Shown here: positions 1-8,708 of the stretch, piece by piece
Numbering within the stretch: position 1 is the first letter of the stretch
How the letters are laid out: each line of letters begins with the position of its first letter
Assembly (NCBI RefSeq): GCF_007990545.2
Contig: NZ_AP019829.2
Location: forward strand, 434,001 to 498,000
Length of the DNA stretch: 64,000 nt
Reading direction: 5' to 3'
DNA from: Leptotrichia wadei
GTDB lineage: Bacteria > Fusobacteriota > Fusobacteriia > Fusobacteriales > Leptotrichiaceae
Program-made: the position numbers and the translations under genes
Notes under the pieces: model-generated
What the model was told of the DNA's origin: nothing
Seen by the model: only the letters and a program-made list of their open reading frames with translations
Database searches by the model: none

Positions 1-4
1 TAAT

Positions 5-48
5 AAAAAAAGTGAATTACTAATTAATTTTAGTTCTTCACTTTTTTT
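5..48. terminator. Bidirectional terminator after asnA
   Basis: A perfect 12-bp stem (AAAAAAAGTGAA at 5-16 with TTCACTTTTTTT at 37-48) closes a 20-nt loop. A-runs and T-runs at the two stem bases allow termination on either strand. On the minus strand it lies just after the asnA stop; any plus-strand gene using it would be outside the window. Confidence 0.75.
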
Positions 49-71
49 ATATTATTTTTTTGTTTTTTATA

Positions 72-1088
72 TTAGTACCATAAAAGGTTAATTCCATTTT
101 CCTTACATGTCTTTACAATTTCAGGTGTCCATACTGAAGCTTGAACTTCACCAATGTGGGCTTTTTGCAATAAAAACATACAGATTCTTGATTGTCCGAT
201 TCCTCCACCGATTGTTAATGGTAATTCATCATTTAGAAGCATTTTATGGAAATCAAGATTTTTTCTTTCTTCTAGGTTTAATTCTTTTAGTTGACGTTCT
301 AATGCGTCTTTATCAACACGAATTCCCATTGAAGATAATTCTAATGATCTGTCTAAAACTGGATTCCACATAATTAGATCTCCATTTAGTTCCCAGTCAT
401 CATAATCTGGGGCACGTCCATCGTGTCTTTTTCCAGAATTTAACACTTTTCCAATTTGCATAATGAAGATTGCCTTGTGTTCTTTTGCAAATTTGTCTTC
501 TCTTTCGTTTGGAGTTAATTCAGGATATAAATTTTCTAATTCTTGTGAAGTAATAAAAGTAACTTCTTTTGGCAAGAATTTTTCAAATTTTTCAAATTTT
601 TCAGTCAATTCTTTTTCTGTATTTAAAAAGACTTGATATATTTTTTTTACAGTTGCTTTTAAAAAGTCAATATTTCTATCTTCTTTTGAAATAACTTTTT
701 CCCAGTCCCATTGGTCAACGTAAATTGAATGCATATTATCTAAATCTTCATCTCTTCTGATGGCATTCATATCTGTATAAATACCTTTCCCATTTTCAAC
801 ACCATATTGCTTCAATGCAATTCTTTTCCATTTTGCAAGTGAATGCACAATTTCCAATGTTACATCTGGCATTTCTTTCATTTCAAAAGCCACAGGACGT
901 TCAACGCCATTTAAATTATCATTAATCCCAACAGACTTTCTAACAAACATAGGTGCCGAAATTCTTGTTAAGTCTAATGCTTTTGCAAGTTCTCTCTCAA
1001 AACAGTCTTTTGCAGCTTTTATTGCAATTTCTGTTTCCATGATTCCATATTTTGGATCATAATTTTTTGGAATTATAGTTTTTGACAT
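72..1088 (-). CDS. asnA: Aspartate-ammonia ligase (asparagine synthetase A)
   Basis: Cytoplasmic enzyme making L-asparagine from L-aspartate, ammonia and ATP (AMP-forming), related in fold to class II aminoacyl-tRNA synthetases. The 338 residues match the family length (about 330). The family signature GGGIGQSRICMFLL lies near residue 293, and the N-terminal part carries the expected ISAPMFV segment and, at about residues 118-130, the MHSIYVDQWDWEK segment. The start is supported by an AAGGAG ribosome-binding site 6 nt upstream. It is monocistronic, divergent from the dehydrogenase operon, with a promoter and a strong terminator of its own. Nothing looks damaged. Confidence 0.95.
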   Translation of the reverse strand: MSKTIIPKNYDPKYGIMETEIAIKAAKDCFERELAKALDLTRISAPMFVRKSVGINDNLNGVERPVAFEMKEMPDVTLEIVHSLAKWKRIALKQYGVENGKGIYTDMNAIRRDEDLDNMHSIYVDQWDWEKVISKEDRNIDFLKATVKKIYQVFLNTEKELTEKFEKFEKFLPKEVTFITSQELENLYPELTPNEREDKFAKEHKAIFIMQIGKVLNSGKRHDGRAPDYDDWELNGDLIMWNPVLDRSLELSSMGIRVDKDALERQLKELNLEERKNLDFHKMLLNDELPLTIGGGIGQSRICMFLLQKAHIGEVQASVWTPEIVKTCKENGINLLWY

Positions 1089-1127
1089 ATACTCTCCTTC
1101 TTTCTCAATTTTTTATTCTACCTATAG

Positions 1128-1156
1128 ATGTTATCAAAATTATTATTTATTGTCAA
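1128..1156 (-). promoter_or_regulatory. Promoter of asnA
   Basis: On the minus strand TTGACA (1156-1151) is followed after 17 nt by TAACAT (1133-1128). The -35 is a perfect consensus and the -10 matches four of six. Transcription would begin about 35 nt upstream of the asnA start codon. The early leader carries the motif CTATAGGTAGAATAAAA, which recurs near 55472. Confidence 0.5.
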
Positions 1157-1356
1157 ATTTTTTTAAATTAAGTCTATTTAAGTTATTTTTTAAAGAAATA
1201 ATCCTTTTTTTATCAGTTTTAAAATAGATCTTTTATAGAAAAGTTAAAAATTATTGGTTATAATAAGTTTATTAAAAATTTTTTATCAATAAATAAAATA
1301 TTACTTTTAAAGAAAGTTTAATATTAATATTGAAATTAATTAGTTATAAATATATA

Positions 1357-1385
1357 TTGTAATGATTATAAAATTATGATAAAAT
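1357..1385 (+). promoter_or_regulatory. Candidate promoter of the dehydrogenase operon
   Basis: TTGTAA, 17 nt, TAAAAT. A second weaker candidate is TTGAAT at 1399 with TATACT at 1424 (19-nt spacing). The 1089-1494 interval is otherwise very AT-rich and holds no gene that I can support, only the two divergent promoter regions and the ribosome-binding site of the E1 alpha gene. Confidence 0.35.
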
Positions 1386-1494
1386 TAAATAAAGAATTTT
1401 GAATAGCAAAATATTAATAGCTTTATACTGAATATGTATATATTTAGAATTATAGAAAAACTTAAAAGTTAAAATATCAAGAATGGAGGAAAAA

Positions 1495-2463
1495 ATGGAA
1501 AATATATCTAAAGATAAATTATTAAGTATGTATGAATCAATGTTAGATATTAGAAACTTTGATTTGAAGGTGAATCAGCTTGTGAAAAGAGGGATGGTTC
1601 CAGGAATGACGCATTTGTCAGTTGGAGAAGAAGCGGCGAATGTTGGAGCGATTGCAGCGTTGAATCCTGATGATTTTATCACATCTAATCATAGAGGACA
1701 TGGACAGGTTATTGCTAAAGGAATTGATCTGAATGGAATGATGGCTGAAATTATGGGGAAAGCTACAGGAACTTGTAAAGGTAAAGGTGGTTCAATGCAT
1801 ATTGCCGATTTAGAAAGTGGAAATTTAGGAGCTAACGGAATTGTTGGTGGAGGACACGGAATGGCAGTAGGAGCAGCTTATACTCAAAAAGTTAAGAATA
1901 CTGGAAAAATCGTAATGTGTTGTTTTGGAGATGGAGCTACAAATGAAGGAAGTTTTCATGAAGCAATGAATTTGGCATCAGTTTGGAATGTACCAATTAT
2001 TTTTTATTCAATTAATAATGGATATGGAATAAGTACAGATATTAAAAAAGTTACAAATGTAGAACATATTTATCAAAGAGCAGCAGCTTATGGAATTCCT
2101 GGATATTTTATTGAAGATGGAAACGATGTTTTGGCAGTTTATGAAAAATTTAGAAAAGCAGTGGATGATGTAAGAGCAGGAAAAGGTCCTGTTTTAATTG
2201 AAAGTGTGACATATAGATGGTTTGGGCACTCGAGTTCAGATCCTGGAAAATATAGAACAAAAGAAGAAGTGGATTCTTGGAAGGCAAAAGATCCAAACAT
2301 TAAATTTAGAAATAGATTGATTGAAGAAGGGATTGCTACTGAGGAAGAATTAACTAAATTGGAAGAAAATTCGAAACAAAAAATTGAAGAAGCAGTTGAT
2401 TTTGCGAAAAACAGTCCAGAACCAGCTCTTGAATCAGCATTTGAGGATATTTTTGCAGATTAA
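1495..2463 (+). CDS. pdhA: Thiamine-dependent 2-oxoacid dehydrogenase E1 alpha subunit (pyruvate/acetoin type)
   Basis: E1 alpha catalyses ThDP-dependent decarboxylation of the oxoacid, together with the E1 beta encoded next, and hands the acyl group to a lipoyl arm. The ThDP/Mg motif is intact: GDGATNEGSFHEA, ending about 30 residues later in SINNGYG. The start is set at 1495 because a GGAGG at 1485-1489 sits 5 nt upstream; the in-frame ATG at 1483 overlaps that site. Length is 322 residues. The sequence resembles both PdhA and the AcoA acetoin-dehydrogenase subunit. From sequence alone pyruvate versus acetoin cannot be settled; pyruvate is the more likely substrate in a fermenter without visible acetoin genes nearby. 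Confidence 0.9.
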   Translation: MENISKDKLLSMYESMLDIRNFDLKVNQLVKRGMVPGMTHLSVGEEAANVGAIAALNPDDFITSNHRGHGQVIAKGIDLNGMMAEIMGKATGTCKGKGGSMHIADLESGNLGANGIVGGGHGMAVGAAYTQKVKNTGKIVMCCFGDGATNEGSFHEAMNLASVWNVPIIFYSINNGYGISTDIKKVTNVEHIYQRAAAYGIPGYFIEDGNDVLAVYEKFRKAVDDVRAGKGPVLIESVTYRWFGHSSSDPGKYRTKEEVDSWKAKDPNIKFRNRLIEEGIATEEELTKLEENSKQKIEEAVDFAKNSPEPALESAFEDIFAD

Positions 2464-2620
2464 TTAAAGTGTTTATTACTAAAAGAGTTTTTGGGAATTT
2501 AGTAAAAAGATATTGATTTAAAAAATATAAATTTTGAAAAAATTCTAAGAGGGTTAAATTAGGAAAATAGTGTTAGAAATTTTAAAAAGAAGAGATAAAA
2601 ACTGGGAGGAAAAAATAAAT

Positions 2621-3613
2621 ATGGAGACAAAATTAATGTCTGTAAAAGAGGCAATAATTACAGCAATGTCAGAAGAAATGAGAAGAGATGAAAATGTATT
2701 TCTTATGGGAGAAGATGTTGGAATATTCGGAGGAGATTTTGGTACTTCGGTAGGAATGTTGGAAGAATTTGGAGAAGAGAGAATTAAGGATATGCCTATT
2801 TCAGAATCAGCAATTTCAGGAGCAGCTATTGGAGCGGCAATGACAGGTTTAAGACCGATTGTAGATGTAACGTTTATGGATTTTATCGTGTATATGATGG
2901 ATAATATTGTGAATCAGGCGGCTAAAACTAGATATATGTTTGGTGGAAAAGGAAGAGTGCCAGTGACATTTAGATGTGCGGCAGGAAGTGGAGTAGGTTC
3001 AGCAGCACAACATTCGCAATCATTGGAGGCTTGGTTTACGCATATTCCTGGAGTGAAAGTAGTTGCACCTGGAACACCTGCAGATGTGAAAGGGTTGTTG
3101 AAAGCAGCTATTAGGGATAATAATCCAGTAATTTTCTTGGAATATAAGGCGCAATATAATATGAAAGGTGAAGTTCCAACAGATCCTGAATTTGTTATTC
3201 CCTTAGGAAAGGGAGAAATAAAAAGAGAAGGTACGGATATTACAATAGTAAGTTACGGAAGAATGCTTGAAAGAGTATTGAAGGCAGCAGAAATAGTGGC
3301 TGAAGAAGGAATTAGCGTGGAAGTGGTGGATCCTAGAACATTGATACCATTAGATAAAGAGATAATTTTGGATTCAGTTAAGAAAACAGGAAGAGTTATT
3401 TTAGTGAATGATGCTCATAAAACAAGTGGATTTATTGGGGAAATTTCAGCAATTATTTCAGAAAGTGATGCATTTGATTATTTGGATCATCCAATTGTGA
3501 GATTGGCTGGAGAAGATGTGCCTATGCCATATAATCATACTTTAGAAACAGCGATGGTTCCGAGTGTTGAAAAAATTGTTGAGGCAATTAGAAAAGTAAA
3601 AAATAAACAATAG
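2621..3613 (+). CDS. pdhB: 2-oxoacid dehydrogenase E1 beta subunit (pyruvate/acetoin type)
   Basis: Transketolase-like beta subunit that completes the E1 heterotetramer with the preceding gene. Recognisable family blocks are FLMGEDVGIFGGDFG near the N-terminus, PISESAISGAAIGAAMTG, and the C-terminal half with VVDPRTLIPLD and RLAGEDVPMPY. The start at 2621 follows GGGAGG by 11 nt, a slightly long spacing. An upstream GTG (2570) would add 17 residues but has no ribosome-binding site. Length is 330 residues, normal for the family. The 157-nt gap after E1 alpha is larger than elsewhere in the operon, but I see no terminator in it. Confidence 0.9.
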   Translation: METKLMSVKEAIITAMSEEMRRDENVFLMGEDVGIFGGDFGTSVGMLEEFGEERIKDMPISESAISGAAIGAAMTGLRPIVDVTFMDFIVYMMDNIVNQAAKTRYMFGGKGRVPVTFRCAAGSGVGSAAQHSQSLEAWFTHIPGVKVVAPGTPADVKGLLKAAIRDNNPVIFLEYKAQYNMKGEVPTDPEFVIPLGKGEIKREGTDITIVSYGRMLERVLKAAEIVAEEGISVEVVDPRTLIPLDKEIILDSVKKTGRVILVNDAHKTSGFIGEISAIISESDAFDYLDHPIVRLAGEDVPMPYNHTLETAMVPSVEKIVEAIRKVKNKQ

Positions 3614-3631
3614 TAGAAGGTGAAAAATAAG

Positions 3632-4666
3632 ATGGAAAATAGCAAATTGAGAGCTACACCTGCTGCGAGAGATTTAGCTAAAATGATGGGAATAGATTTG
3701 TTAAATGTTAGAGGCAGTGGAGCTAAAGGTAGAATTCATAAAGAAGATGTGGAAGAATTTAATTTTGAGAAAAAAGTGAGAATTACTCCGTTGGCTAGTA
3801 AAATAGCACAAGAATACAATATTGATTTGAGTACTGTAGAAGGTAGTGGACATAACGGGAAGATAATGAAAGAAGATATTTTGAATATCATTGCTAAACC
3901 GAAAGAAACTGAAGAATTGGCAAGACATGAAAAAGCGATATTGGCTGAAAAAGAACAAGTGGAAGAAGCTGATATTGAAGTTGTTCCAATGTCGCCAATG
4001 AGAAAAGTAATAGCGAAAAGAATGTCAGACAGTTACTTTACGGCACCTACATTTACATTAAATTATGAAGTTGATATGACAGAATTGATTTCATTGAGAA
4101 AAAAAGTTATGGATACAATTATGGAAAATACAGGTAAAAAGATAACTGTAACAGATTTAATTTCATTTGCTGTAGTTAAAACATTAATGAAACATAAATA
4201 TGTAAATTCTGAATTGTCTGCAGATGGAACACAAATTACATTACATAATTATGTAAATTTATCAATTGCTGTTGGAATGGACGATGGGCTTTTGGTGCCT
4301 GTAATTAAAGGTGCGGATAAAATGTCATTGAGCGAATTGGTAGTTGCGTCTAAAGATATTATTAAAAAGGCGTTGGCAATGAAATTGAGTCCTTCTGAAC
4401 AAAGTGGAAGTACGTTTACAATTAGTAACTTGGGAATGTTTGGAACGCAAAGTTTTAATCCTATTATAAATCAACCAAATTCGGCAATTTTAGGAGTTGC
4501 TGCGACAGTTGAAAAACCAGTAGTTGTAGATGGAGAGATTGTAATTAGACCAATAATGACAATGTGTTTAACAATTGACCATAGAGTTGTGGATGGACTT
4601 GCTGGAGCTAAATTTATGCAAGATTTGAAGAAATTATTGGAAAATCCATTAGCAATGTTAATTTAG
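3632..4666 (+). CDS. pdhC: Dihydrolipoyl acyltransferase E2 with two peripheral-subunit-binding domains and no lipoyl domain
   Basis: Core acyltransferase of the complex. Reading from the N-terminus there are two consecutive peripheral-subunit (E3/E1)-binding domains, roughly residues 6-43 (TPAARDLAKMMGIDLLNVRG) and 50-88 (TPLASKIAQEYNIDLSTVEG), a charged linker, then the catalytic domain from about residue 115. The catalytic motif DHRVVDG is intact near the C-terminus. An ordinary E2 starts with one to three lipoyl domains carrying a DKT or DKA lysine; none is present here, and 344 residues is short. The lipoyl domain is instead on the downstream E3. The ATG at 3632, 9 nt after AGAAGGTG, is the chosen start; a GTG at 3620 overlaps that site. 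Confidence 0.9.
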   Translation: MENSKLRATPAARDLAKMMGIDLLNVRGSGAKGRIHKEDVEEFNFEKKVRITPLASKIAQEYNIDLSTVEGSGHNGKIMKEDILNIIAKPKETEELARHEKAILAEKEQVEEADIEVVPMSPMRKVIAKRMSDSYFTAPTFTLNYEVDMTELISLRKKVMDTIMENTGKKITVTDLISFAVVKTLMKHKYVNSELSADGTQITLHNYVNLSIAVGMDDGLLVPVIKGADKMSLSELVVASKDIIKKALAMKLSPSEQSGSTFTISNLGMFGTQSFNPIINQPNSAILGVAATVEKPVVVDGEIVIRPIMTMCLTIDHRVVDGLAGAKFMQDLKKLLENPLAMLI

Positions 4667-4718
4667 AAAATTTGAAATACGATAAATACCATTAAATAAA
4701 ATAAAGGAAGTGAAATAA

Positions 4719-6491
4719 ATGGCAGTAGAAGTAATTATGCCTAAAGCTGGAATAGACATGACAGAAGGGCAAATCGTGAAATGGAACAAAAAAGAAGGGG
4801 AAAAAGTAGAAGAGGGAGAAATCTTACTTGAAATAATGACTGATAAAACAAGTATGGAATTGGAGGCAGAGGCTTCAGGATACTTAATTAAAGTGTTAAA
4901 ACAAGATGGAGAAACTGTGCCAGTTACGGAAGTTATTGGGTATATTGGAGCTGAAGGAGAAGAAGCACCAACAGGAGCAGCACCTCAAGCGGCACCAGAA
5001 CCAAAAGCAGCAGAACCAGTGGCAGCAGCTCAACCAGCAGCTTCAATTTCAAATGAACCAAAAGCACCAAAAGGTGATGATGAATTTGATGTAGTTGTAA
5101 TCGGTGGAGGACCTGCAGGATATGTAGCGGCGATTAAGGCGGCACAATTAGGTGGAAAAGTAGCGATTGTGGAAAAAGTTCATTTTGGAGGAACTTGCTT
5201 GAATAAAGGATGTATCCCTACGAAAACATTCTTGAAAAATGCTGAAATTATCGAAGGAATTGAAATGGCTGGAAAAAGAGGGATTATCTTGGAAAACGAT
5301 AAATTCACAATTGATATGCCAAAAGTTGTTAAATTGAAAAATGATATCGTAAAAACATTGACAAACGGAGTTCAAGGATTATTGAAGAGTAATGATGTTA
5401 AGATTTATAACGGTATCGGGAAAATAAATGTTGATAAAGATGTTGTTGTTACAAATGATAAAGGTGAAACAGTATTGAGAACTGATAAAATCATTTTAGC
5501 AGGTGGTTCAAAAGTAGGAAGAATCAATATTCCAGGAATTGACAGTCCAAAAGTATTGACAAGTGATGATATTTTAGATATTCAGCAAATTCCTAAATCA
5601 TTAGCTGTAATTGGTGGAGGAGTAGTTGGAATTGAGTTGGGACAAGTATTTAATTCATTTGGTTCGGAAGTAACTGTTGTGGAAATGATGGATAGAATTA
5701 TTCCTGGTGTGGATAGAGAATCTTCTGAAACATTGAGAAAAGAATTAGAGAAAAAAGGAATGAAAATCTTGACTTCGACTGCAATTAAAGAGATCGTTGA
5801 TAATGGAGATACATTGACAATTAAAGTTGATGGTAAAGATGATATTGTGGCTGAAAAAGCGTTATTGTCAATTGGAAGAGTGCCTGATTTAGAAGGAATT
5901 GGGGAAATTGACTTGGAATTGGAAAATGGCAAAGTTAAAGTAGATAAATATATGGAAACTAGCGTGAAAGGCATTTATGCACCTGGAGATATTAATGGAA
6001 CTAGAATGCTGGCACATGCAGCGTTCAGAATGGGAGAAATTGCGGCAGAGAATGCAATTCAAGGAAACCACAGGGCAACAAGACTGGAAACAAATTCTTC
6101 AGCTTCAATTTATACTATACCATCAGCAATTTATACTGTACCAGAAGTAGCGATGGTTGGATTGACAGAAGAACAAGCTAAGGAAAAATATGATGTAAGT
6201 GTAGGTAAATTTGCATTTTCAGGAAATGGAAGAGCGTTAGCATCAGGAGAATCAGCTGGATTTGTAAAAGTTATTGCAGATAAAAAATATGGAGAAATTT
6301 TAGGAGTTCATATCGTAGGGCCTTCAGCTGCTGAAATCATTAACGAAGCTTCAACATTAATGAAAATGGAAATTACAGTTGATGAAGTAATCAAAACGAT
6401 ACACGGACACCCTACTTATTCAGAAGCATTGTTTGAAGCATGTGCAGATGTTTTAGGGGAAGCTGTTCATTTACCTAAAAAAAGAAAATAG
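4719..6491 (+). CDS. lpdA: Dihydrolipoyl dehydrogenase E3 with N-terminal lipoyl domain
   Basis: FAD/NAD-dependent enzyme that reoxidises the dihydrolipoyl arm. Residues 1-77 form a complete lipoyl domain with the lipoylated lysine in IMTDKTSMELEAEASG. Residues about 78-123 are a flexible Ala/Pro/Glu linker. The flavoprotein follows: GGGPAGYVAA (FAD), the redox pair in GGTCLNKGCIPTK, GGGVVGIELG (NAD), APGDI (second FAD contact), and HGHPTYSEA with the catalytic His near the end. Length is 590 residues against about 460 for a plain E3. Because the neighbouring E2 lacks a lipoyl domain, this one probably serves the whole complex. Similar lipoyl-E3 fusions are known in some clostridia, mycoplasmas and streptococci. 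Confidence 0.95.
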   Translation: MAVEVIMPKAGIDMTEGQIVKWNKKEGEKVEEGEILLEIMTDKTSMELEAEASGYLIKVLKQDGETVPVTEVIGYIGAEGEEAPTGAAPQAAPEPKAAEPVAAAQPAASISNEPKAPKGDDEFDVVVIGGGPAGYVAAIKAAQLGGKVAIVEKVHFGGTCLNKGCIPTKTFLKNAEIIEGIEMAGKRGIILENDKFTIDMPKVVKLKNDIVKTLTNGVQGLLKSNDVKIYNGIGKINVDKDVVVTNDKGETVLRTDKIILAGGSKVGRINIPGIDSPKVLTSDDILDIQQIPKSLAVIGGGVVGIELGQVFNSFGSEVTVVEMMDRIIPGVDRESSETLRKELEKKGMKILTSTAIKEIVDNGDTLTIKVDGKDDIVAEKALLSIGRVPDLEGIGEIDLELENGKVKVDKYMETSVKGIYAPGDINGTRMLAHAAFRMGEIAAENAIQGNHRATRLETNSSASIYTIPSAIYTVPEVAMVGLTEEQAKEKYDVSVGKFAFSGNGRALASGESAGFVKVIADKKYGEILGVHIVGPSAAEIINEASTLMKMEITVDEVIKTIHGHPTYSEALFEACADVLGEAVHLPKKRK

Positions 6492-6512
6492 AATGAAAGA
6501 GGGCTATTTGTT

Positions 6513-7505
6513 ATGATTTATTATATCAGTAAAACTCATGATACCGCATTTAATATTGCTTTGGAAGAATATTGCTTCAAAAATTTAAGAGATGAAGACG
6601 AAATATTTTTGTTGTGGATAAATGAGCCTTCGATAATTGTTGGGAAGTATCAGAATACGATTGAGGAAATTAATACGGAATATACGAGAGAAAAAGGGAT
6701 TCATGTAATTCGTAGAATTTCTGGTGGAGGAGCAGTTTATCACGATTTAAATAATTTGAACTATACAATTATTTCTAATAGAGATAAAGGACAGGAAGGT
6801 TTCAATTTTAAAGAATTTTCAAAGCCTATAATTGAAACATTGGCAGAATTAGGAGTGGAAGCCGAATTTACAGGAAGAAATGATCTGGAAATAGATGGTC
6901 AAAAATTTTGCGGAAATGCACAGGCTTACATAAAAGACAGAGTAATGCATCACGGCTGCCTTTTATTCAATGTTGATTTTAGTGCTTTGGGAAATGCTCT
7001 GAAAGTTTCTAAAGATAAAATAGAATCAAAAGGTGTAAAATCTGTTAGAAGTAGAGTTACGAATATATTGCCTCATTTGAAAACTCCGATTACAGTTGAA
7101 GAATTTGGCGATAAAATTATGGAATATATGAAAAAGCAGTATCCAGATATGAAGGAATATGTTTTTAGCAAGGAAGAGCTGGACTATATTGCTAAAAGGG
7201 CTGAAGTCAAGAGAAGCTGGGAATGGAATTATGGAGAGTCGCCAGAATTTAATATAACTCGAGGTAAAAGATTTAAAAATGGGAAAATTCAAATCTTTGC
7301 CACAGTTGAAAATTCTAGAATTAAAAATATTAAATTTTATGGGGATTTCTTTGGGAAAAATGAAGATTTGAGTGAAATTGAAAATCTTTTGAAAAATGTG
7401 AAATATACGGTAGAGGATGTTAAGAAAAAATTGGAATCAATTGACATTGGAGAATATTTTTCTAAATTTACTGTGGATGAGATTGTGGAAGTTATTGTGG
7501 AATAG
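6513..7505 (+). CDS. lplA: Lipoate-protein ligase A
   Basis: Activates free lipoate with ATP and attaches it to the lysine of lipoyl domains, here most likely that on the upstream E3. The family motif RRISGGGAVYHDLNNLNYT is near residues 69-87, and GNAQAYIKDRVMHHGCLLFN follows near residue 133. Both the large N-terminal domain and the smaller C-terminal domain are present (330 residues), so ligation should not need a separate partner. It lies 21 nt after the E3 stop, with GAGGG upstream of the ATG, and appears to be the last gene of the operon. No lipoate synthase or octanoyltransferase is in the window, which fits salvage of exogenous lipoate. Confidence 0.93.
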   Translation: MIYYISKTHDTAFNIALEEYCFKNLRDEDEIFLLWINEPSIIVGKYQNTIEEINTEYTREKGIHVIRRISGGGAVYHDLNNLNYTIISNRDKGQEGFNFKEFSKPIIETLAELGVEAEFTGRNDLEIDGQKFCGNAQAYIKDRVMHHGCLLFNVDFSALGNALKVSKDKIESKGVKSVRSRVTNILPHLKTPITVEEFGDKIMEYMKKQYPDMKEYVFSKEELDYIAKRAEVKRSWEWNYGESPEFNITRGKRFKNGKIQIFATVENSRIKNIKFYGDFFGKNEDLSEIENLLKNVKYTVEDVKKKLESIDIGEYFSKFTVDEIVEVIVE

Positions 7506-7566
7506 AGATTGGTTGTAAAAAATATTTTTTTAGAAGTATAAACAAAATTAAGTTATTGAATAATCT

Positions 7567-7810
7567 ATTGACAAAAAAATAATAAATGTTATTCTTAAAA
7601 TAGAAAAGGAAAATCTAGAATTTTTTAAAAAATATTCAAAAGAGAATAAAATTGAGATGTCATCTTTTGTTCGTAACTTAATTTTGGATAAAATATATGA
7701 TGAAATAACTAAAGAAGATGAAAAAAGAATATTAAAAAGACAGGAAAAATCAAAATTGGAAAAAAACAAATTCAGCTGAAGATATTTTTAAAAGATTAAG
7801 ATTATTGTAA
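7567..7810 (+). pseudogene. Decayed RelB/DUF6290-like antitoxin
   Basis: An open frame beginning IDKKIINVILKIEKENLEFF and continuing through EMSSFVRNLILDKIYDEI has the ribbon-helix-helix pattern of small type II antitoxins. It has no ATG, GTG or TTG start (ATT stands at 7567) and no ribosome-binding site. It then runs into a TGA, while the expected family tail NSAEDIFKRLRLL continues in another frame to the TAA at 7808-7810, implying a 1-nt indel near 7770. No toxin gene is adjacent. Family assignment is by pattern recognition only. Confidence 0.5.
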
Positions 7811-7837
7811 AATCAAAAAATTGTAAGGAAAAAAAAC

Positions 7838-7866
7838 TTGACAACTCATCAAAATTTTTGTATAAT
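7838..7866 (+). promoter_or_regulatory. Consensus sigma-70 promoter of rpsP
   Basis: Perfect TTGACA, 17-nt spacer, perfect TATAAT. This is the strongest promoter in the window and lies about 60 nt upstream of the rpsP start codon, as expected for a heavily expressed ribosomal protein gene. Confidence 0.9.
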
Positions 7867-7925
7867 CATAGTACACTTGAAATAATAGATTTTAGAGTTA
7901 ATAAATAATATGGAGGTAACATTTA

Positions 7926-8195
7926 ATGTTAAAATTAAGATTGACTAGATTAGGAAGAAAGAAAGTCCCTTTTTATAGAATAGTAGCTATGGAGGCTTTA
8001 TCTAGAAGAGATGGAAAAGCTGTTGCTTATCTTGGAACTTTTAATCCACTTGTTGAAGATGATAAACAAGTAGTATTAAAGGAAGATGAAATCTTGAAAT
8101 ACTTATCAAATGGAGCACAACCAACTGAAACTGTTAAAAGTATTTTAACAAAAGCTGGAGTTTGGGCTAAATTTCAAGAAACTAAGAAAAAATAG
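7926..8195 (+). CDS. rpsP: 30S ribosomal protein S16
   Basis: Small-subunit protein binding 16S rRNA during assembly. The N-terminus MLKLRLTRLGRKKVPFYRIV is the family signature, followed by AYLGTFNPLVE. The 89 residues are a typical length. A TGGAGG site lies 8 nt upstream of the ATG, with a consensus promoter before it. The usual neighbours (ffh, rimM, trmD, rplS) are absent, so here it is a single-gene unit ending at the hairpin near 8344. Confidence 0.97.
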   Translation: MLKLRLTRLGRKKVPFYRIVAMEALSRRDGKAVAYLGTFNPLVEDDKQVVLKEDEILKYLSNGAQPTETVKSILTKAGVWAKFQETKKK

Positions 8196-8244
8196 TTTGA
8201 AAAATTTTTAAATTATGATTTCTTATTTAGAATAATATATTTTA

Positions 8245-8266
8245 CAGGGGGTGAAACCCCTTGTTA
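8245..8266. repeat. GGGG/CCCC intergenic palindromic repeat (copy 1)
   Basis: The core AGGGGGTGAAACCCCTTG folds into a short GC stem in otherwise very AT-rich DNA. Related copies occur at 17324, 19035, 23003, 30320, 35530 and 44381. It lacks a T-tract, so it is probably a repeat rather than the rpsP terminator. Confidence 0.6.
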
Positions 8267-8343
8267 TTAGTTGTTAAGCAAGTAAACAAAAGAAAGTTTG
8301 TTTCAATTTTTAAATAGAATTTAATATTAATTTTTTATAATAC

Positions 8344-8372
8344 TTGCCTTATTTTTAGGGCAATTTTTTTTT
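8344..8372 (+). terminator. Rho-independent terminator of rpsP
   Basis: TTGCC(T)TA pairs with TAGGGCAA (one mismatch) around a 4-nt T loop, followed by a nine-T run. It lies about 150 nt after the rpsP stop. Confidence 0.65.
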
Positions 8373-8708
8373 GGAAAAAACAATGTTCAAAGACATTATA
8401 AATTTGATACTAACCCCATTTAAATAATGAATATATTATAAATCTTTTTATCAGTTTAAACCTGATATTTATTTTCAAATAATTAAAATAAACCTCTACT
8501 TTTTTTAATGGGAAACGATATAAATTTTGTCGTAATCATTAATAAAATCTATTGTTTTTTTGAAATTTAATTTGAAATATTTAAAAAATATTTATTTTTT
8601 TATCATATTACTAAATATATAATGGTATTTTATATTTAAATAATAAATTTTAAATGAAATATTATTTAAATGAAAATTAGTAGAAAAAAATATAAAAGGA
8701 GTAGAATT
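8373..8708. other. AT-rich leader region before the autotransporter gene
   Basis: No gene seen in this stretch. A TATAAT at 8617-8622 could be the -10 of the autotransporter promoter, but no convincing -35 is present at the right distance. The ribosome-binding site AAGGAG is at 8697-8702. Confidence 0.4.

Noticed and set aside
5582-5974. Open frame of 130 codons opposite the E3 gene
   Set aside because: It is fully antisense to lpdA, has Ser/Thr/Pro-rich content expected of a shadow frame, and has no ribosome-binding site.
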